From CAZSHX01 sp964606895 (GTDB lineage Bacteria; Bacteroidota; Ignavibacteria; Kapaibacteriales; UBA2268): a stretch of DNA of 46,060 bases. The stretch spans positions 1-46,060 of the forward strand of contig CAZSHX010000034.1 in NCBI GenBank assembly GCA_964606895.1. Reading direction: 5' to 3'. A program made the position numbers and the translations under genes. The notes below the pieces were generated by a model. It did not search any database and was not told the origin of the DNA. It saw nothing but the letters and a program-made list of their open reading frames with translations. This document shows positions 1-8,419 of the stretch, piece after piece; position 1 is the first letter of the stretch, and each line of letters begins with the position of its first letter.

Positions 1-3
1 CTT

Positions 4-1077
4 ATGATCCTTATAAATTATATAGTAAGGTTTATAATGAATCATAACACTAGCACTGAATTATGCCAAACAAATGTTTGCTGCACCCGACCTTATACAA
101 TTAACTACTTATTACAACAAAATCATTATGTATTAGCTAGTTTAGACTGGAATGAAACAATAATTCCACCACCAACTTGTCCGCCTATATGCACTGTTTA
201 TTGTGACCAAACCCTAACTTTAAATCAACCTGATCCTGTAAATTGTTATATGTGTGAAAGTGGATTGTGGTCAAATTGGATTGAAGCTACTGTTTCGACG
301 GTATGTACGAACTACTCTACTTGTATAATTAAATTCAGATACCGATCTCGAACCAATACGCTGTGCGACCCTGCATATTACGACTATGAATTTTCAGATT
401 ATACCTTGGAAAACTGTGATAACTGTATTCCGCCTGTTGATGTTCAACTTGCTGAAAGCTTGATAACTGACTGGATGATAAAAAATGGCGGACTGGATTT
501 ACCTGGTTTAGGTCAAACATGGACCAATTATAGAGTTGCAAAAGCAAAATGCTGGCAACTTCCAGAAACTCTTAGTGTAGGTACAAGGTATAAAGAGTGC
601 GATGCAAGCAATTTTGCTTGTTGCAAGTTGAAATATGCCGTTACTAAAGACATGCAGGGAAATGTAACCTTTAGTCCTTTGCCATTGACAGAACAGGAGC
701 CATATCCGTACCCTACAGTTTATCAATGCATACCCCCTTGTATTTCACATTGTTGGACCGAGATAACAAGAAAACCTATAATAGAAGAAGCCAACAAAAT
801 TAATATTAATATTAATTTTGATTTGAAGGCATTTTCCGCACCAAACCCATCTAAAGAAAACATGGATTTACATTTGACCGGTACGTATAAGGGAAAATTA
901 AATATTAAAGTTTTTGACCAATTAGGAAGAATATATTTGGATGGTAACTATCAGAAAAATAACATAGATTTTATAGTTTCCCTTCAATCAAATAATTTAC
1001 AGAATGGCACTTATTTTTACAAAATATTAATTGATGATGAACTGATTTTCGTTGGCACATTTGTTTTACTAAGGTAG
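4..1077 (+). CDS. Cys-rich secreted protein with T9SS sorting domain (probably 5'-partial)
   Basis: I do not recognise the body of this protein. It is rich in cysteine, often spaced as in small disulfide-bonded extracellular modules. The last 80 or so residues look like a type IX secretion type A sorting domain: an APNPS motif, then a KVFDQLGR-like strand, then NLQNGTYFYKI, then a terminal strand. Such domains send a protein through the T9SS to the cell surface. No signal peptide precedes the Cys-rich part, and the frame is still open at base 1, so the true start probably lies outside the window. A strong hairpin at 1132-1164 may end its transcript. Confidence 0.7.
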   Translation: MILINYIVRFIMNHNTSTELCQTNVCCTRPYTINYLLQQNHYVLASLDWNETIIPPPTCPPICTVYCDQTLTLNQPDPVNCYMCESGLWSNWIEATVSTVCTNYSTCIIKFRYRSRTNTLCDPAYYDYEFSDYTLENCDNCIPPVDVQLAESLITDWMIKNGGLDLPGLGQTWTNYRVAKAKCWQLPETLSVGTRYKECDASNFACCKLKYAVTKDMQGNVTFSPLPLTEQEPYPYPTVYQCIPPCISHCWTEITRKPIIEEANKINININFDLKAFSAPNPSKENMDLHLTGTYKGKLNIKVFDQLGRIYLDGNYQKNNIDFIVSLQSNNLQNGTYFYKILIDDELIFVGTFVLLR

Positions 1078-1088
1078 AATGATTTTAT

Positions 1089-2546
1089 ATGTCCAAAGTA
1101 TTTTCTAATTTAGGCAAAAGTGTTATTTCTAAATTTGAGGCAGAGTTAATTTCTGCCTCAAATTCTTTGTTTTCTCGTAAATTCAAATTTATGGTTTTTG
1201 TTATATTTTGTTTTTTGAGTGATGGGAATTTGTATGCTCAAACATCAAACTGGGTATTGGCTGACTCTTGTGAAATATTTCTGAATAATAGTCAGTATCG
1301 TTCTGAATTGAGGTATGAATCAATTGATTGTGCTGATTCAATGAATTGTGTGGCAATAGCTAATCTACAAAGGAATTTACCTTGGGTAAAAGTAACTTCG
1401 GACGGTGGAAAGACATGGGTTACGACATTATCAGATACTAATATCCATCAACAATTCTACTGGCCACCAAAGATTTGTGAAGTTTCATATCCGGATACAA
1501 ATCTTTGCATTATTGTTGGTGACACAAATAATTACTGGCGCTCTACTGACCATTGCAGAACTTGGAAAAAGGCAAAATATATTGCACCTTACAGTAAAAA
1601 TCAAGCATTTGAATTTAGAGTTGATATGTACAATTCACAATTTGGCGGATTAGTCACACCCAGAGTACTTTTACTCACATCGGACGGAGGGTTAAGTTGG
1701 TTTCAGCCAAAGATTAATTTACCTGATAGTACTTATCCTACTGCTTTTAGTGATTTAGCTGTAAAAGATGGTAGCATTATTATTGCAATGGCTTATAATC
1801 CGAATTTTATTGATTACATAATACGCTCAGATGATTTCGGAATGAATTGGGTAGCTTATCCGACCATTCCAAGAAGGTTAAGAAGAATCAATTTTATTAA
1901 TAAATTAATTGGATGGGGGGTCGGGGGTGAGCAGGTTGAAACAACAGGAATAAGTCGTAATAATATCCTCCATACTACAGACGGAGGTAAAACATGGGAA
2001 ATTCAATTGGATTCAATGCCAAAGAAATTATATGGATTGAACAAAGTAAAATTTTTTGACTCATTACATGGCATGGCAAGAGGTTCTTTTTATAATTATT
2101 GGATGACCACAAATGGTGGAAAAATTTGGCTAAGGGATACAAGTTATACTTACGACGAACATCCGAATATTGAATTAATGAATATGGCATATTTGACAAA
2201 GGATAAAATTTTAGGGGTAACCTCTGACAGCAAAATCTATCTATATTCCGATGAGTTGGTGAATATAGCGGAAGAAGTTAAATTCATATCAAATAATGAT
2301 ATTCAAATCTTCCCAAATCCGGCAGAAGAATATATTGAAATTTCTGTAGGGTCACAGAATGCTGTGACCAACCCTGACATCCGCATCTTAAATGTCTTTG
2401 GGGAAGAAATAATAAAAATTTCTGATTCGAATAATTCACAATTTTCAATTCCCAATTCTCAATTTAGAATTAACGTTTCGGGTTTGCCCACTGGGGTTTA
2501 TTTTATGAGAGTGGGAGATAAAGTTAGCAAGTTTGTAAAAATATAA
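1089..2546 (+). CDS. Secreted Asp-box/BNR beta-propeller protein with T9SS sorting domain
   Basis: At least six S/T-x-D-x-G-x-T/S-W type Asp-box repeats are visible (TSDGGKTW, STDHCRTW, TSDGGLSW, RSDDFGMNW, TTDGGKTW, TTNGGKIW). These are typical of BNR/Ycf48-like beta-propellers, here a cell-surface or secreted protein of unknown ligand. The C-terminus (IFPNPAEEYIEI ... NVFGEEI ... LPTGVYFMRV ... KFVKI) is a T9SS type A sorting domain. The hydrophobic segment FMVFVIFCFLSDGNLYAQ is the Sec signal. With the ATG at 1089 the n-region would be unusually long (about 33 residues); TTG 1167 (MFSRKFKF...) or ATG 1191 gives a more normal signal peptide. A short palindrome (2350-2369) lies in frame within the sorting domain. 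Confidence 0.82.
   Translation: MSKVFSNLGKSVISKFEAELISASNSLFSRKFKFMVFVIFCFLSDGNLYAQTSNWVLADSCEIFLNNSQYRSELRYESIDCADSMNCVAIANLQRNLPWVKVTSDGGKTWVTTLSDTNIHQQFYWPPKICEVSYPDTNLCIIVGDTNNYWRSTDHCRTWKKAKYIAPYSKNQAFEFRVDMYNSQFGGLVTPRVLLLTSDGGLSWFQPKINLPDSTYPTAFSDLAVKDGSIIIAMAYNPNFIDYIIRSDDFGMNWVAYPTIPRRLRRINFINKLIGWGVGGEQVETTGISRNNILHTTDGGKTWEIQLDSMPKKLYGLNKVKFFDSLHGMARGSFYNYWMTTNGGKIWLRDTSYTYDEHPNIELMNMAYLTKDKILGVTSDSKIYLYSDELVNIAEEVKFISNNDIQIFPNPAEEYIEISVGSQNAVTNPDIRILNVFGEEIIKISDSNNSQFSIPNSQFRINVSGLPTGVYFMRVGDKVSKFVKI
1132..1164 (+). terminator. 13-bp perfect hairpin, probable terminator after the first gene
   Basis: The arms at 1132-1144 (AATTTGAGGCAGA) and 1152-1164 are perfect complements around a 7-nt loop and are followed by the T-rich stretch TTCTTTGTTTT. 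It lies 55 bp after the upstream stop codon. It also falls inside the longest reading of the next gene, which is a reason to suspect that gene starts downstream (TTG at 1167 or ATG at 1191). Confidence 0.5.
2346..2369 (+). repeat. TGTAGGG-prefixed palindrome inside the T9SS domain
   Basis: The prefix TGTAGGG at 2346-2352 leads into perfect 8-bp arms GGTCACAG (2350-2357) and CTGTGACC (2362-2369) with an AATG loop. It is translated in frame as part of VGSQNAVTNP in the sorting domain. The same prefix begins the palindromes at 9967 and 16818, which have different stems, so the three look like one short element family. Confidence 0.5.
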
Positions 2547-2560
2547 TATATTTTCCTCAC

Positions 2561-2586
2561 GGCAGGAGTTCCCTCCTGCCGTTTTC
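2561..2586 (+). terminator. Hairpin plus T-run after the BNR gene; copy of a dispersed repeat
   Basis: A 9-bp stem CGGCAGGAG (2561-2569) / CTCCTGCCG (2574-2582) with a TTCC loop is followed by TTTT, 15 bp past the stop codon, as in a rho-independent terminator. The same hairpin occurs at 17219-17240, and its right half at 17949-17957, so it is also a member of a dispersed two-hairpin repeat. The partner half (ACTCCTGACCG) appears nearby at about 2633-2645. Confidence 0.6.
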
Positions 2587-2763
2587 TACTTGCCATATTA
2601 ATTTTCAATCAATCTTAGAGTTCATGAGGCAACTCCTGACCGAAAATAAAGTAATATATTACTTCATTTCCATAGTAATAAATAATCATTATTTTCGTTT
2701 ATATATTGAGTATCGTTCTTTGAAAGTTAGTCAATCTCACCCCGTATTCTTGGAGACGGCGGA

Positions 2764-3115
2764 AAAATTGCATCTTTGCATCTTTTTGAGTCCAAAGATG
2801 CAACGGCTCAAATTTCGGTTATTGAAATAATATCAATGGGTTAGGTGATAATTGTATTGCATCTTCTGCATAATTGTTTTGAAGATGCAATGCAAATTGG
2901 GAGGAATAAGTTCTAAATAATCTTAATCCCTTAAATCCCAGAAATCCCAGTTCAAGACTATTCCGAATATTCACCAAAAATTGCATCTTTGCATCTTTTT
3001 CACCACAAAGATGCAATGGAAAATAATTCGTTATTTGAAATAATATCAACGGGTTAGGTGATATTTCATTGCATTTTCTGCATAATTGTTTTGAAGATGC
3101 AATGCAAATTGAGAG
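2764..3115 (-). repeat. Two tandem units (about 212-bp period) of a dispersed GCATCTTTG repeat
   Basis: Units begin at about 2764 and 2976 with AAAAATTGCATCTTTGCATC. Both contain ATTGAAATAATATCA or TTTGAAATAATATCA followed by GGGTTAGGTGATA, then CTGCATAATTGTTTTGAAGA. The reverse complement of the same unit occurs at 44993-45342 and 45552-45894, so the two ends of this window carry the family in opposite orientation about 42 kb apart. Short open frames across it are better explained as chance reading of the repeat than as genes. Confidence 0.75.
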
Positions 3116-3181
3116 AAATTTTTTGAATGCTTAATTTTTCAGAAAAACAAATTGAAATGCTGTAATGTTTGCTGAGAAAAC

Positions 3182-3276
3182 CTTAGTAGCTCGGAGTAAA
3201 CCCATAGAACCATAACCTATTACCTTATTTGGTAGGGTTTAATAAGGTAATAGGTTGGTATTCGAGTGCTACTAAG
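3182..3276. repeat. Long imperfect inverted repeat
   Basis: The inner arms AACCTATTACCTTATT (3214-3229) and their exact complement (3241-3256) form a 16-bp stem with an 11-nt loop. Outer arms CTTAGTAGC (3182-3190) and GCTACTAAG (3268-3276) also pair, with an imperfect middle. The element is about 95 bp, lies between the dispersed repeats and the sulfur operon, and has no ORF. It could be a MITE-like insertion, a terminator or a structured RNA; the sequence does not decide. Confidence 0.55.
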
Positions 3277-3418
3277 ACTTTTCATGATAAACATAATAAC
3301 AGCATCATCCTACTAATATTTAATTATCTTCGCAATATTCACCTCCACTAAAATATTTTTATGGTTTGTCTAAATTATTATTTATCAAACACTTAATTTG
3401 ATTGAGTTGCATTTATTC

Positions 3419-3450
3419 TTTGCTCATATTTGAAAATTTCTATATTTTTG
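3419..3450 (+). promoter_or_regulatory. Bacteroidota-type promoter of the sulfur operon
   Basis: TTTG at 3419-3422, then 20 nt, then TATTTTTG at 3443-3450 match the Bacteroidota sigma-ABfr consensus (TTTG, about 19-21 nt, TAnnTTTG). Transcription would start near 3457, about 35 nt before the MerR ATG at 3492. As MerR is the first gene, autoregulation at this promoter is plausible, but I see no clear operator dyad. Confidence 0.55.
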
Positions 3451-3491
3451 AATGTTAATTATTTTGATATTTAAAAATATAGTTTTTGCTT

Positions 3492-3941
3492 ATGCAATTC
3501 GAATTAGCGATTAATAAAGAGACTCCGGCTTATTCCATAAGTTCGGCGGCAACCATGCTCGGCGTGTCAGTCCACACCTTGCGGATGTACGAACGCGAAG
3601 GATTGATTCTCCCTTTCAAAAAAGACTCAAAACACAGGCTTTACTCCCAAAAAGATATTGAAAGAATACTTTGTATCCGAAATGCAATCGGAGAAATGAA
3701 ATTCTCCATTTCAGCAATAAGAACAATTTATTCTCTGATTCCCTGCTGGACAATTGTGAACTGCCCTGCAAAAGAACGCGAAACCTGCGAAGCATACATG
3801 GGTCACTCCCAACCGTGCTGGACATATAAACATAAAGATAACATCTGCGAGACAATTAAATGTCAGCAATGCGAGGTTTACACAAAGTATTCAGATTGTG
3901 AACAAATTAAAAACGGTATAAAAAGAATTACGAGGAACTAA
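3492..3941 (+). CDS. MerR-family regulator with Cys-rich C-terminal domain
   Basis: Residues 13-80 form a MerR winged helix-turn-helix (YSISSAATMLGVSVHTLRMYE, then the REGL and RLYS motifs). The C-terminal half has eight cysteines (85, 91, 99, 109, 119, 124, 127 and 136), including a CQQC pair. This suggests a metal, iron-sulfur cluster or thiol/persulfide sensor. I chose ATG 3492 over the in-frame TTG at 3486. The stop codon overlaps the next ATG (TAATG), so it is translationally coupled to the molybdopterin reductase. It probably controls the operon it leads in response to sulfur species or redox; the ligand is inferred from context only. Confidence 0.85.
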   Translation: MQFELAINKETPAYSISSAATMLGVSVHTLRMYEREGLILPFKKDSKHRLYSQKDIERILCIRNAIGEMKFSISAIRTIYSLIPCWTIVNCPAKERETCEAYMGHSQPCWTYKHKDNICETIKCQQCEVYTKYSDCEQIKNGIKRITRN

Positions 3942-6148
3942 TGAACTCTTTTTCAAGACGTAAATTTTTACAAATTTCTGCCGCAACATTCGGTACAGCC
4001 GCAACTGTCGGTTCCATCGGCTATTTGGCAAAAGGCTCGAAAGCACTGGCAGAAAAACATTCAGAAAAAGGTATAAGAAAAGTACCTACCTTTTGCAATC
4101 TTTGTTTCTGGAAATGCGGTGCAATAGCCTACATTAAGGACGGAAAGATTTGGAAAGTTGAAGGCAATCCGCTTGACCCGCTAAGCAACGGCAGACTTTG
4201 TCCCCGTGGAACAGGCGGACCCGGAGTTATAACTGACCCCGACAGATTGAAATCTCCGCTAATCCGAACCGGAAAACGCGGTGAAGAGCGGTGGAAAGTT
4301 GTAACTTGGGACGAAGCTTTAAACTATACAGCCGAAAAACTCACGAAAATCAAAACTCAGTATGGTCCCGAATCTGTTGTGGGATTCATTCACGGGCTTG
4401 GTGGAAATTTCCTCAAGCACTTTTTGAAAGCCTACGGAACTCCCCACACAATTGCCCCATCGTTCGCACAATGCCGAGGTCCGAGAGAAGTTGGATTTGA
4501 ACTTACTTTCGGAGATGTTATCGGCTCACCCGAAAGAACTGATATTGAAAATGCGAAGTGTATGGTTCTGATAGGTTCTCATCTTGGCGAAAACATGCAT
4601 AACTCTCAGGTCCAGGAATTTTCCAAAGCAATCGAAAAAGGGCTGTCGTTAATAGTTGTTGACCCAAGATTTTCAATTGCCGCAGGAAAAGCAAAACATT
4701 ACCTACCAATCAAACCGGGTACGGATATGGCTTTGCTGCTCACCTGGATGAACGTCATCGTTCAGGAAAATATTTACGATAAAGAATTCATTCAGAAATA
4801 TGCTTTTGGATTCGAACAGTTTACTGCAGAAATTACAAAATATTCACCCGAATGGTGCTACGCAGAAACAGGGATTGAACCCGACGTTATCCGCGAGACT
4901 GCACGAGAAATGGCAAGATATAAACCTGCCACATTGATTCATCCCGGAAGACACGTTTCGTGGTACGGAGATGATGCCCAAAGAAGCAGGGCAATTGCTC
5001 TTTTGAATGCACTAATGGGCAACTGGAATCACAAAGGAGCATTTTTCAAACCTGTTAAAATGAGTATCCCGGGGTATCCATATCCTCCTTATCCTGAAGT
5101 AACCAGACCAAGAGCCGATAATCCTGATAAAAAATATCCTTGGGCAGGCGAAGACGAAGGATTGACAAATGGAATCCGTGAAGCTACAATCACCGAAAAA
5201 CCTTATCCGATTAAGGGATGGATTGTGTATGCTACCAATCTTATTCAGTCACTGCCAAATCAAAGCGAAACCATAAAAGCAATCAACAATCTGGATTTGC
5301 TTGTTGTTATTGATGTTCTGCCAAGTGAAATTGCCGGATATGCAGACGTTGTTCTTCCGGAGGCAACTTACCTGGAACGCTACGACGATTTGCATTCATC
5401 TCCATTCAAGACTCCTTTTGTTGGGATACGTCAGCCGGTTCTGGACCCTCCTGATGACCAGAAAGAAAGCTGGTGGTTCCTTAAAAAATTAGCGGACAAA
5501 ATGGGACTCGGTCATTATTTCCCATGGAAAAATGCCGAAGAATATTTAAAATACAGAATAGATAAAGCCGGACTTTCGTTTGATGAACTTAAAGAAAAAG
5601 GAATCATCCTGGGTCATCCTCAACCTATTTATATCGAAGACGGAATCGAACCTGAATTTCATACACCTTCCGGCAAAGTTGAGTTCTATTCAACTCAGCT
5701 TGCTGAAAAAGGGCTTGATCCGATTCCAAAATTCAACAAACCGGAAGAACCGCCGGCAGGATATTTCAGATTACTATTTGGACGTTCTCCGGTTCATACT
5801 TTCAGCATGACACAATCGAATCCTATTTTGAAAGAAATGATGGAAGAAAATGAAGTTTGGCTGAATATTGATATAGCAAATAAATATGGATTGAAAAACG
5901 GGGATTATATCAAATTGAAAAATACTGAAGGTCTTGTTTCAAACAAGGTTAAAGTTAAAGCAACCGAAAGAATCAGAACTGACTGCGTATTTATGAGTCA
6001 CGGATTCGGTTATAACTCTAAAATGCTCAAAGGAGCTTACTTAAAAGGTGCAAGCGATTCAGGTCTGATTTCAAAATACATTGTAGATCCTGTTATGGGT
6101 GGAACGGGTATGAGTGTCAATTTCGTTACTATTGAGATGGAGGCATAA
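3941..6148 (+). CDS. psrA: Molybdopterin oxidoreductase catalytic subunit, PsrA/PhsA type (polysulfide/thiosulfate reductase)
   Basis: A twin-arginine signal (SRRKFLQ, residues 5-11) exports the folded enzyme. C52-x2-C55-x3-C59-x27-C87 binds the proximal [4Fe-4S] cluster. C178 in FAQCRGPRE is placed where PsrA/PhsA enzymes ligate Mo with Cys. The molydopterin dinucleotide-binding domain closes the protein (LLFGRSPVHTFSMTQSNP onward). At 735 residues the length fits PsrA, PhsA and related tetrathionate reductase-like subunits. With the FeS and NrfD subunits that follow, it would form a periplasmic quinol-linked reductase of polysulfide or thiosulfate. The substrate is inferred from the adjacent YeeE and rhodanese-like genes; arsenate or tetrathionate enzymes are alternatives. 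Confidence 0.88.
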   Translation: MNSFSRRKFLQISAATFGTAATVGSIGYLAKGSKALAEKHSEKGIRKVPTFCNLCFWKCGAIAYIKDGKIWKVEGNPLDPLSNGRLCPRGTGGPGVITDPDRLKSPLIRTGKRGEERWKVVTWDEALNYTAEKLTKIKTQYGPESVVGFIHGLGGNFLKHFLKAYGTPHTIAPSFAQCRGPREVGFELTFGDVIGSPERTDIENAKCMVLIGSHLGENMHNSQVQEFSKAIEKGLSLIVVDPRFSIAAGKAKHYLPIKPGTDMALLLTWMNVIVQENIYDKEFIQKYAFGFEQFTAEITKYSPEWCYAETGIEPDVIRETAREMARYKPATLIHPGRHVSWYGDDAQRSRAIALLNALMGNWNHKGAFFKPVKMSIPGYPYPPYPEVTRPRADNPDKKYPWAGEDEGLTNGIREATITEKPYPIKGWIVYATNLIQSLPNQSETIKAINNLDLLVVIDVLPSEIAGYADVVLPEATYLERYDDLHSSPFKTPFVGIRQPVLDPPDDQKESWWFLKKLADKMGLGHYFPWKNAEEYLKYRIDKAGLSFDELKEKGIILGHPQPIYIEDGIEPEFHTPSGKVEFYSTQLAEKGLDPIPKFNKPEEPPAGYFRLLFGRSPVHTFSMTQSNPILKEMMEENEVWLNIDIANKYGLKNGDYIKLKNTEGLVSNKVKVKATERIRTDCVFMSHGFGYNSKMLKGAYLKGASDSGLISKYIVDPVMGGTGMSVNFVTIEMEA

Positions 6149-6149
6149 G

Positions 6150-6689
6150 ATGGCAAGATACGGTATGGTTATAGATACAAAAAAATGCGTCGGTTGTATG
6201 GATTGCGTAGTTGCCTGCAAAACCGAAAATGAAGTACCCGAAGGGTTCAGCCGCGACTGGATTGCTTACGAAACAATCGGGAAATTCCCGAAAATACAAA
6301 TGGAAATCCGGTCGGAAAGATGCAATCATTGCGATAATCCTCCCTGTGTTTACTGTTGCCCCTGCAATGCAAGTCATATTTCGGATGCAGGCGGTATTGT
6401 CCTTGTGCATTATGATAAATGCAGTGGCTGTAAAGCCTGCATTGCCGCTTGTCCTTACAATGCAAGATTCATTCATCCTGAAGGATATGCTTCAAAATGT
6501 ACATTTTGCGTTCATCGTGTGGAAAAAGGCGAACTTCCGGCTTGTGTTTCGGTTTGTCCGACTTACTGTATGCACTTCGGCGATTTGGACGACCCGAACA
6601 GCGAAGTAAGCAGATTATTGCAGGAAAGAAAATATCACTCAATTATTCCGGAAGCCGGCACTAAACCACAAATATTCTATTTAACTTAA
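6150..6689 (+). CDS. psrB: Four-cluster ferredoxin subunit, PsrB/NrfC type
   Basis: Four cysteine groups (CVGCMDCVVAC; CNHCDNPPCVYCCP; CSGCKACIAAC; CTFCVHRV...CVSVCPTYC) give the four [4Fe-4S] clusters of the DmsB/PsrB/NrfC electron-transfer family. The start at ATG 6150 is one base after the psrA stop codon and has GGAGG at 6139-6143; a longer in-frame reading from 6114 would overlap psrA without support. It carries electrons between the membrane quinol subunit and the molybdopterin subunit. No own Tat signal is present, so it would be exported bound to PsrA. Confidence 0.9.
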   Translation: MARYGMVIDTKKCVGCMDCVVACKTENEVPEGFSRDWIAYETIGKFPKIQMEIRSERCNHCDNPPCVYCCPCNASHISDAGGIVLVHYDKCSGCKACIAACPYNARFIHPEGYASKCTFCVHRVEKGELPACVSVCPTYCMHFGDLDDPNSEVSRLLQERKYHSIIPEAGTKPQIFYLT

Positions 6690-6716
6690 AAATCAATTTA
6701 AAAAAATGGTGACTAC

Positions 6717-7670
6717 ATGCACGAATTAATTTATACAAGACATAATCATCAGATTGACCTAAGCCTCAGCATCTGGGGTTGGGAGATTCCCGTTTATCTT
6801 TTTCTGGGAGGACTTGTTGCCGGAATAATGATAATCGCAGGTTATTTTATTCTGACCGGAAGAACAGAAAAAAGAAAATGCTCATGCTTCATGACTCCGA
6901 TGATTTCACTAATTGCACTGAGTCTGGGTATGCTTTCATTATTCATGGATTTGGAGCATAAACTTTATGTATGGAGAATGTATGCCACATTCCAGTGGTG
7001 GTCTCCGATGTCATGGGGTTCATGGATTCTTCTTTTGGTTTACCCCGTTATAATTGCGAATGCTCTTATGAAATTACCTGAAAAATTGACTTCAAGATTT
7101 CCGATACTCTTAAAAATATCTGATTATTTGAATAATAATCGAATGCTCGTAAAATTAATCGGTGGTTCGAGTTTAGTGTTGGGAGTGTTCCTTGGACTTT
7201 ATACGGGTATTTTGCTTAGTGCTTTCGGAGCAAGACCGCTGTGGAACAGTTCCATGCTTTGGATTCTGTTTTTAACTTCGGGATTGTCTTCTGCCGCGGC
7301 ACTGATTCATTTGATAGCAAAAGAGAAGGACGAAAGAGAAATGCTCGCAAAAGCAGATAACCGCTTTCTCTTTGCCGAAATACTTATTGTTTTTCTATTT
7401 CTTGTGGGACTTTTAAGCTCAACCGAAGTTCACATAACAGCGGCAAAGTCAATTATAAGCGGCGATTATGCCCCGTTTTTCTGGGTTTTCGTTATGGGAA
7501 TGGGAATTATATTGCCATTGATTATTCAGCTTTTAGCAGTTAATCACAAAATTCAGCATACCCCCGTGGCTCCGATTATGGTTATCATAGGCGGTTTGTT
7601 CCTGAGGTTTGTTATTGTCTATGCAGGACAGTACAGCCATTGGACCACAGGGGTTTTCCATTTACCATAA
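6717..7670 (+). CDS. psrC: NrfD/PsrC-type membrane subunit
   Basis: The protein has 317 residues and about eight to nine hydrophobic segments. The first is WEIPVYLFLGGLVAGIMIIAG, which carries the typical NrfD P-x-Y-x-F-x-G-G-x-x-A-G signature. NrfD proteins anchor the complex and exchange electrons with quinone. The gene follows psrB by 27 bp and precedes the small ferredoxin by 10 bp, in the same operon. This completes an A-B-C complex of the polysulfide reductase family. Confidence 0.88.
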   Translation: MHELIYTRHNHQIDLSLSIWGWEIPVYLFLGGLVAGIMIIAGYFILTGRTEKRKCSCFMTPMISLIALSLGMLSLFMDLEHKLYVWRMYATFQWWSPMSWGSWILLLVYPVIIANALMKLPEKLTSRFPILLKISDYLNNNRMLVKLIGGSSLVLGVFLGLYTGILLSAFGARPLWNSSMLWILFLTSGLSSAAALIHLIAKEKDEREMLAKADNRFLFAEILIVFLFLVGLLSSTEVHITAAKSIISGDYAPFFWVFVMGMGIILPLIIQLLAVNHKIQHTPVAPIMVIIGGLFLRFVIVYAGQYSHWTTGVFHLP

Positions 7671-7680
7671 TTTTTAAAGA

Positions 7681-7866
7681 ATGATACAAATTGTAGAAAA
7701 ATATTGTCCTAAAAATCATGCTTGCCCTGCTGTCAGGATTTGCACCTACGGTGCAATTTCGCAGGAAAGCACAAACTCTCTGCCGAAGATTGACCATACT
7801 AAATGTATTGATTGCGGAGAGTGTACAGATGAATGTATAGTTTTTCAATATAAAAAAGGAGTTTAA
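7681..7866 (+). CDS. Small 4Fe-4S ferredoxin-like protein (61 aa)
   Basis: A C9-x5-C15-x5-C21 group and a classical C42-x2-C45-x2-C48-x3-C52 group are visible. The second is a standard [4Fe-4S] binding site; the first is irregular and may supply further ligands to another cluster. The gene lies 10 bp after psrC and 1 bp before the first YeeE half. A role as cytoplasmic electron carrier for the sulfur system is inferred from position only. Confidence 0.8.
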   Translation: MIQIVEKYCPKNHACPAVRICTYGAISQESTNSLPKIDHTKCIDCGECTDECIVFQYKKGV

Positions 7867-7867
7867 T

Positions 7868-8419
7868 ATGTCTGATGTTTCTCACAGCGAAGCTTCTCAC
7901 CATACCAAACCAAAACCCTACTGGAATCCTTATCTTGCAGGTCTTGGTCTGGGGTTGGTGTTGCTTCTCTCTTATGTTATTATGGGAAGAGGTCTTGGTG
8001 CCTCGGGTGCAATCTCGACTGTAGTTGCCGTTAGCATCAATAAAGTTGCCCCGACACATACTCAGTCGAACAATTTTTATTCGGAATATCTCGGTGATGG
8101 TACTACTAATCCTCTGAAGGACTGGCTGATTTTTGAAGTACTCGGAGTTCTCGTTGGTGGATTCATATCTGGAGTTTTTGCCGGTAGAGTCAAAAAAAGT
8201 ATCGAACGGGGACCTCGTTTTACCGATAAAAAAAGGTTGGTATTTGCTCTCGTAGGCGGAGCCATGATGGGCTTCGGTGCTAAACTTGCCCGCGGGTGCA
8301 CAAGCGGACAGGCACTTACGGGCGGTGCTATCCTTAATTTGGGAAGCTGGATATTTATGATGTGCGTTTTTGCCGGTGGTTATATGCTTGCTTATTTTGT
8401 AAGGAGACAATGGACATGA
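7868..8419 (+). CDS. YeeE/YedE (DUF395) sulfur-transport half protein, first half
   Basis: The 183-residue membrane protein carries the family signature GFGAKLARGCTSGQALTGG. In this family (TsuA/YeeE, thiosulfate uptake) the conserved Cys lines the conduction path. AAGGAG precedes the ATG. Whole YeeE proteins contain two such halves in one chain; here they are two genes overlapping by 10 bp. The charged N-terminus (HSEASHHTKPKP) is cytoplasmic. Probable role: moves thiosulfate or other sulfane sulfur for the adjacent reductase. Confidence 0.85.
   Translation: MSDVSHSEASHHTKPKPYWNPYLAGLGLGLVLLLSYVIMGRGLGASGAISTVVAVSINKVAPTHTQSNNFYSEYLGDGTTNPLKDWLIFEVLGVLVGGFISGVFAGRVKKSIERGPRFTDKKRLVFALVGGAMMGFGAKLARGCTSGQALTGGAILNLGSWIFMMCVFAGGYMLAYFVRRQWT

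Noticed and set aside
2624..2830. Plus-strand ORF of 68 codons
   Set aside because: It crosses the border of two different repeats, has mixed composition and resembles no protein.
2819..3049. Minus-strand ORF of 76 codons (residues like NSLELGFLGFKGLR)
   Set aside because: It lies wholly within the dispersed GCATC repeat, and the same translated phrase recurs at each repeat copy, including 45469-45669 and 45121-45170. It has no start context or signal of selection as protein.
3181..3280. Possible tRNA or integron attC site
   Set aside because: There is no cloverleaf or T-loop, and the ends do not match attC core sequences.
6114..6149. Longer start for the ferredoxin subunit
   Set aside because: It overlaps psrA, while ATG 6150 has a good ribosome site and begins the normal family N-terminus.
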